Source: an uncultured Corynebacterium sp. (lineage in GTDB: Bacteria > Actinomycetota > Actinomycetes > Mycobacteriales > Mycobacteriaceae). Taken from it: a stretch of 64,000 nt of DNA. The DNA is taken from contig CALUBS010000005.1 of NCBI GenBank assembly GCA_943914355.1, positions 1 through 64,000 of the forward strand. The letters are read 5' to 3'. This document shows, one piece after another, positions 63,324 through 64,000 of this stretch. Under the pieces are notes generated by a model. That model had not been told where the DNA came from and searched no databases. It worked only from the letters and a program-made list of their open reading frames with translations. Each line of letters opens with the position of its first letter. Positions within the stretch are counted from its first letter, which is position 1. Position numbers and translations under genes: made by a program.

Positions 63324-63359
63324 GCTGGTACCTCTCTGGTGGTACCAGCGCTAGTTTTT
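63324..63359 (+). terminator. Rho-independent terminator
   Basis: Perfect 9-bp arms GCTGGTACC (63324-63332) and GGTACCAGC (63341-63349) followed by GCTAGTTTTT. It would close plus-strand transcription from sigH-rshA and touches the stop codon of the convergent gene. Confidence 0.88.
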
Positions 63360-63800
63360 CTGAATTCGCTGGCGGTAGTAATCACGATTGTCTTCTTGCA
63401 TGTGAGCAAATTCCATGAGTACGCCCGGCCAGATGGGATACGTATCGATAAGGTTTTCTGCGATGTTTAGCAACGGTGAAAAAGCGATCTCGCCCCATCT
63501 GATGCCTATACCTACTCTTTCGGAGTAGGCCGTGCTACTTAAAGGGCCAAGTGCCCACTGACTCCCTGACATCGCATTCATCCATGTGCCGTTGATGGCG
63601 AGGATGCGGGATGCTTTCTCTTCATAGCTGTGTTTAGAGTTTAAGATTTCGAGTACGATCTCGAAGGGAAACTCTTTTGTGCCATCGGTGACCTGCTTGC
63701 GCTGAAGAGGCGTAAGGTCTGCAAGTGTCGTGGGGACTGTTGTTGAAAGGAAGTCTTCCAGCCTATTTCCGAATTGCTGATGGTATCCGTCAAGCCACAT
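63351..63800 (-). CDS. unknown protein, possible accessory or immunity gene
   Basis: 149 residues, lower GC than the core genes around it. It is soluble, has an acidic N-terminal half (LEDFLSTTVPTTLADLTP) and an aromatic-rich C-terminal half (IRWGEIAFSPLLNIAENL). AAAGGA lies six bases before the ATG. It follows a 40-codon frame and the end of another gene on the same strand, as a compact operon. Size and arrangement recall immunity genes of toxin loci, but that is inference; no family recognised. Confidence 0.65.
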   Translation of the reverse strand: MWLDGYHQQFGNRLEDFLSTTVPTTLADLTPLQRKQVTDGTKEFPFEIVLEILNSKHSYEEKASRILAINGTWMNAMSGSQWALGPLSSTAYSERVGIGIRWGEIAFSPLLNIAENLIDTYPIWPGVLMEFAHMQEDNRDYYRQRIQKN

Positions 63801-63815
63801 GAGATTCCTTTCGGG

Positions 63816-63938
63816 CTATGCAGGGCGTATAACCCAAGCCCCTGAATATTGATTTAAAGTCTTGTCGAAAACAGGTTGCGGACATAGCCCAGTACCCAGT
63901 TTTGCTGTCTTCTTAGACGATCGAGTGTATTCCAGCAT
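63816..63938 (-). CDS. small open reading frame, 40 residues
   Basis: ATG 63938 follows directly on the TGA of the previous gene (TGAATG), and the frame ends 15 bases before the next gene's ATG. The peptide starts MLEYTRSSKK and ends YSGAWVIRPA. The tight fit between two genes favours translation by coupling; sequence features alone do not prove it. Confidence 0.4.
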   Translation of the reverse strand: MLEYTRSSKKTAKLGTGLCPQPVFDKTLNQYSGAWVIRPA

Positions 63939-64000
63939 TCACTTTTCTACAACGAAGATTTGGCTGTTGTGTCCTGAGGATTCAAGATTCGGCTCTGTGG
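63939..64000 (-). CDS. C-terminal end of a gene running out of the window
   Basis: The last 19 residues (ending SGHNSQIFVVEK) before a TGA at 63939-63941 that touches the next ATG. Most of the gene lies beyond the window; product cannot be named. Confidence 0.45.
   Translation of the reverse strand, partial: TEPNLESSGHNSQIFVVEK

Noticed and set aside
1..64000. CRISPR array, tRNA or rRNA genes
   Set aside because: No regularly spaced repeats with spacers and no cloverleaf or rRNA-like sequence were found; the only long repeats are the two 172-bp copies.

Overview
The window is about 64 kb of moderately high-GC chromosome from a Corynebacterium species. Three things point there: the gene order around mtrAB-lpqB, hpf, secA, manA, whiB2, wbbL and an LCP ligase matches the Rv3235-Rv3268 region of Mycobacterium tuberculosis; a cysI-cysX-cysY-cysZ sulfur cluster of Corynebacterium type is present; and many genes have a TANNNT -10 hexamer 6-8 nt before the start codon, implying leaderless mRNAs. 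The species cannot be fixed from this sequence alone. I saw no rRNA, tRNA or CRISPR array.

Region 1-7.7 kb is a 5-oxoproline utilisation locus: an NRAMP-like transporter (cut by the window edge), a YcsI-type hydro-lyase, a GntR/FCD regulator, a broken ATPase gene, and a tight pxpA-pxpBC-biotin carboxylase/BCCP operon on the minus strand. A perfect FCD-type operator lies at the pxpA promoter. Region 7.8-17 kb is a patchwork: a fructose-type PTS EIIBCA, a 2H phosphoesterase, an orphan MNT nucleotidyltransferase, an amidase, a nucleoside hydrolase, a low-GC gene with an NGRHRL motif, gluconokinase next to an internally deleted gluconate permease, and a secreted snapalysin-like protease.

Region 17-29 kb is transport-rich: a ugpAEBC-like ABC system, a ThrE-like amino-acid exporter, an MHS-type MFS transporter and a four-gene osmoprotectant ABC system. 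Between them lie three copies of an undescribed structured element on the minus strand. Two are identical over 172 bp and bracket the MFS gene. I read them as small RNAs with GA-rich single strands and a 3' terminator.

Region 29-48 kb holds envelope and mannose metabolism genes (LCP ligase, WbbL-type glycosyltransferase, GDP-mannose pyrophosphorylase, phosphomannomutase, ManA) with WhiB2. It is interrupted by a sulfite-reduction cluster (ferredoxin-NADP reductase, CysI, CysX, sirohydrochlorin chelatase, TSUP transporter, SUMT) preceded by a perfect McbR-type operator; cysH and cysDN are absent. Region 48-63 kb is conserved core: tmk, mtrA-mtrB-lpqB, comF-like, hpf, secA, an Rv3235-family gene, rsgA, aroA, an SRAP protein, ybaK, sigH-rshA. 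The last kilobase is lower in GC and looks accessory: two small unknown genes on the minus strand and the end of a third.
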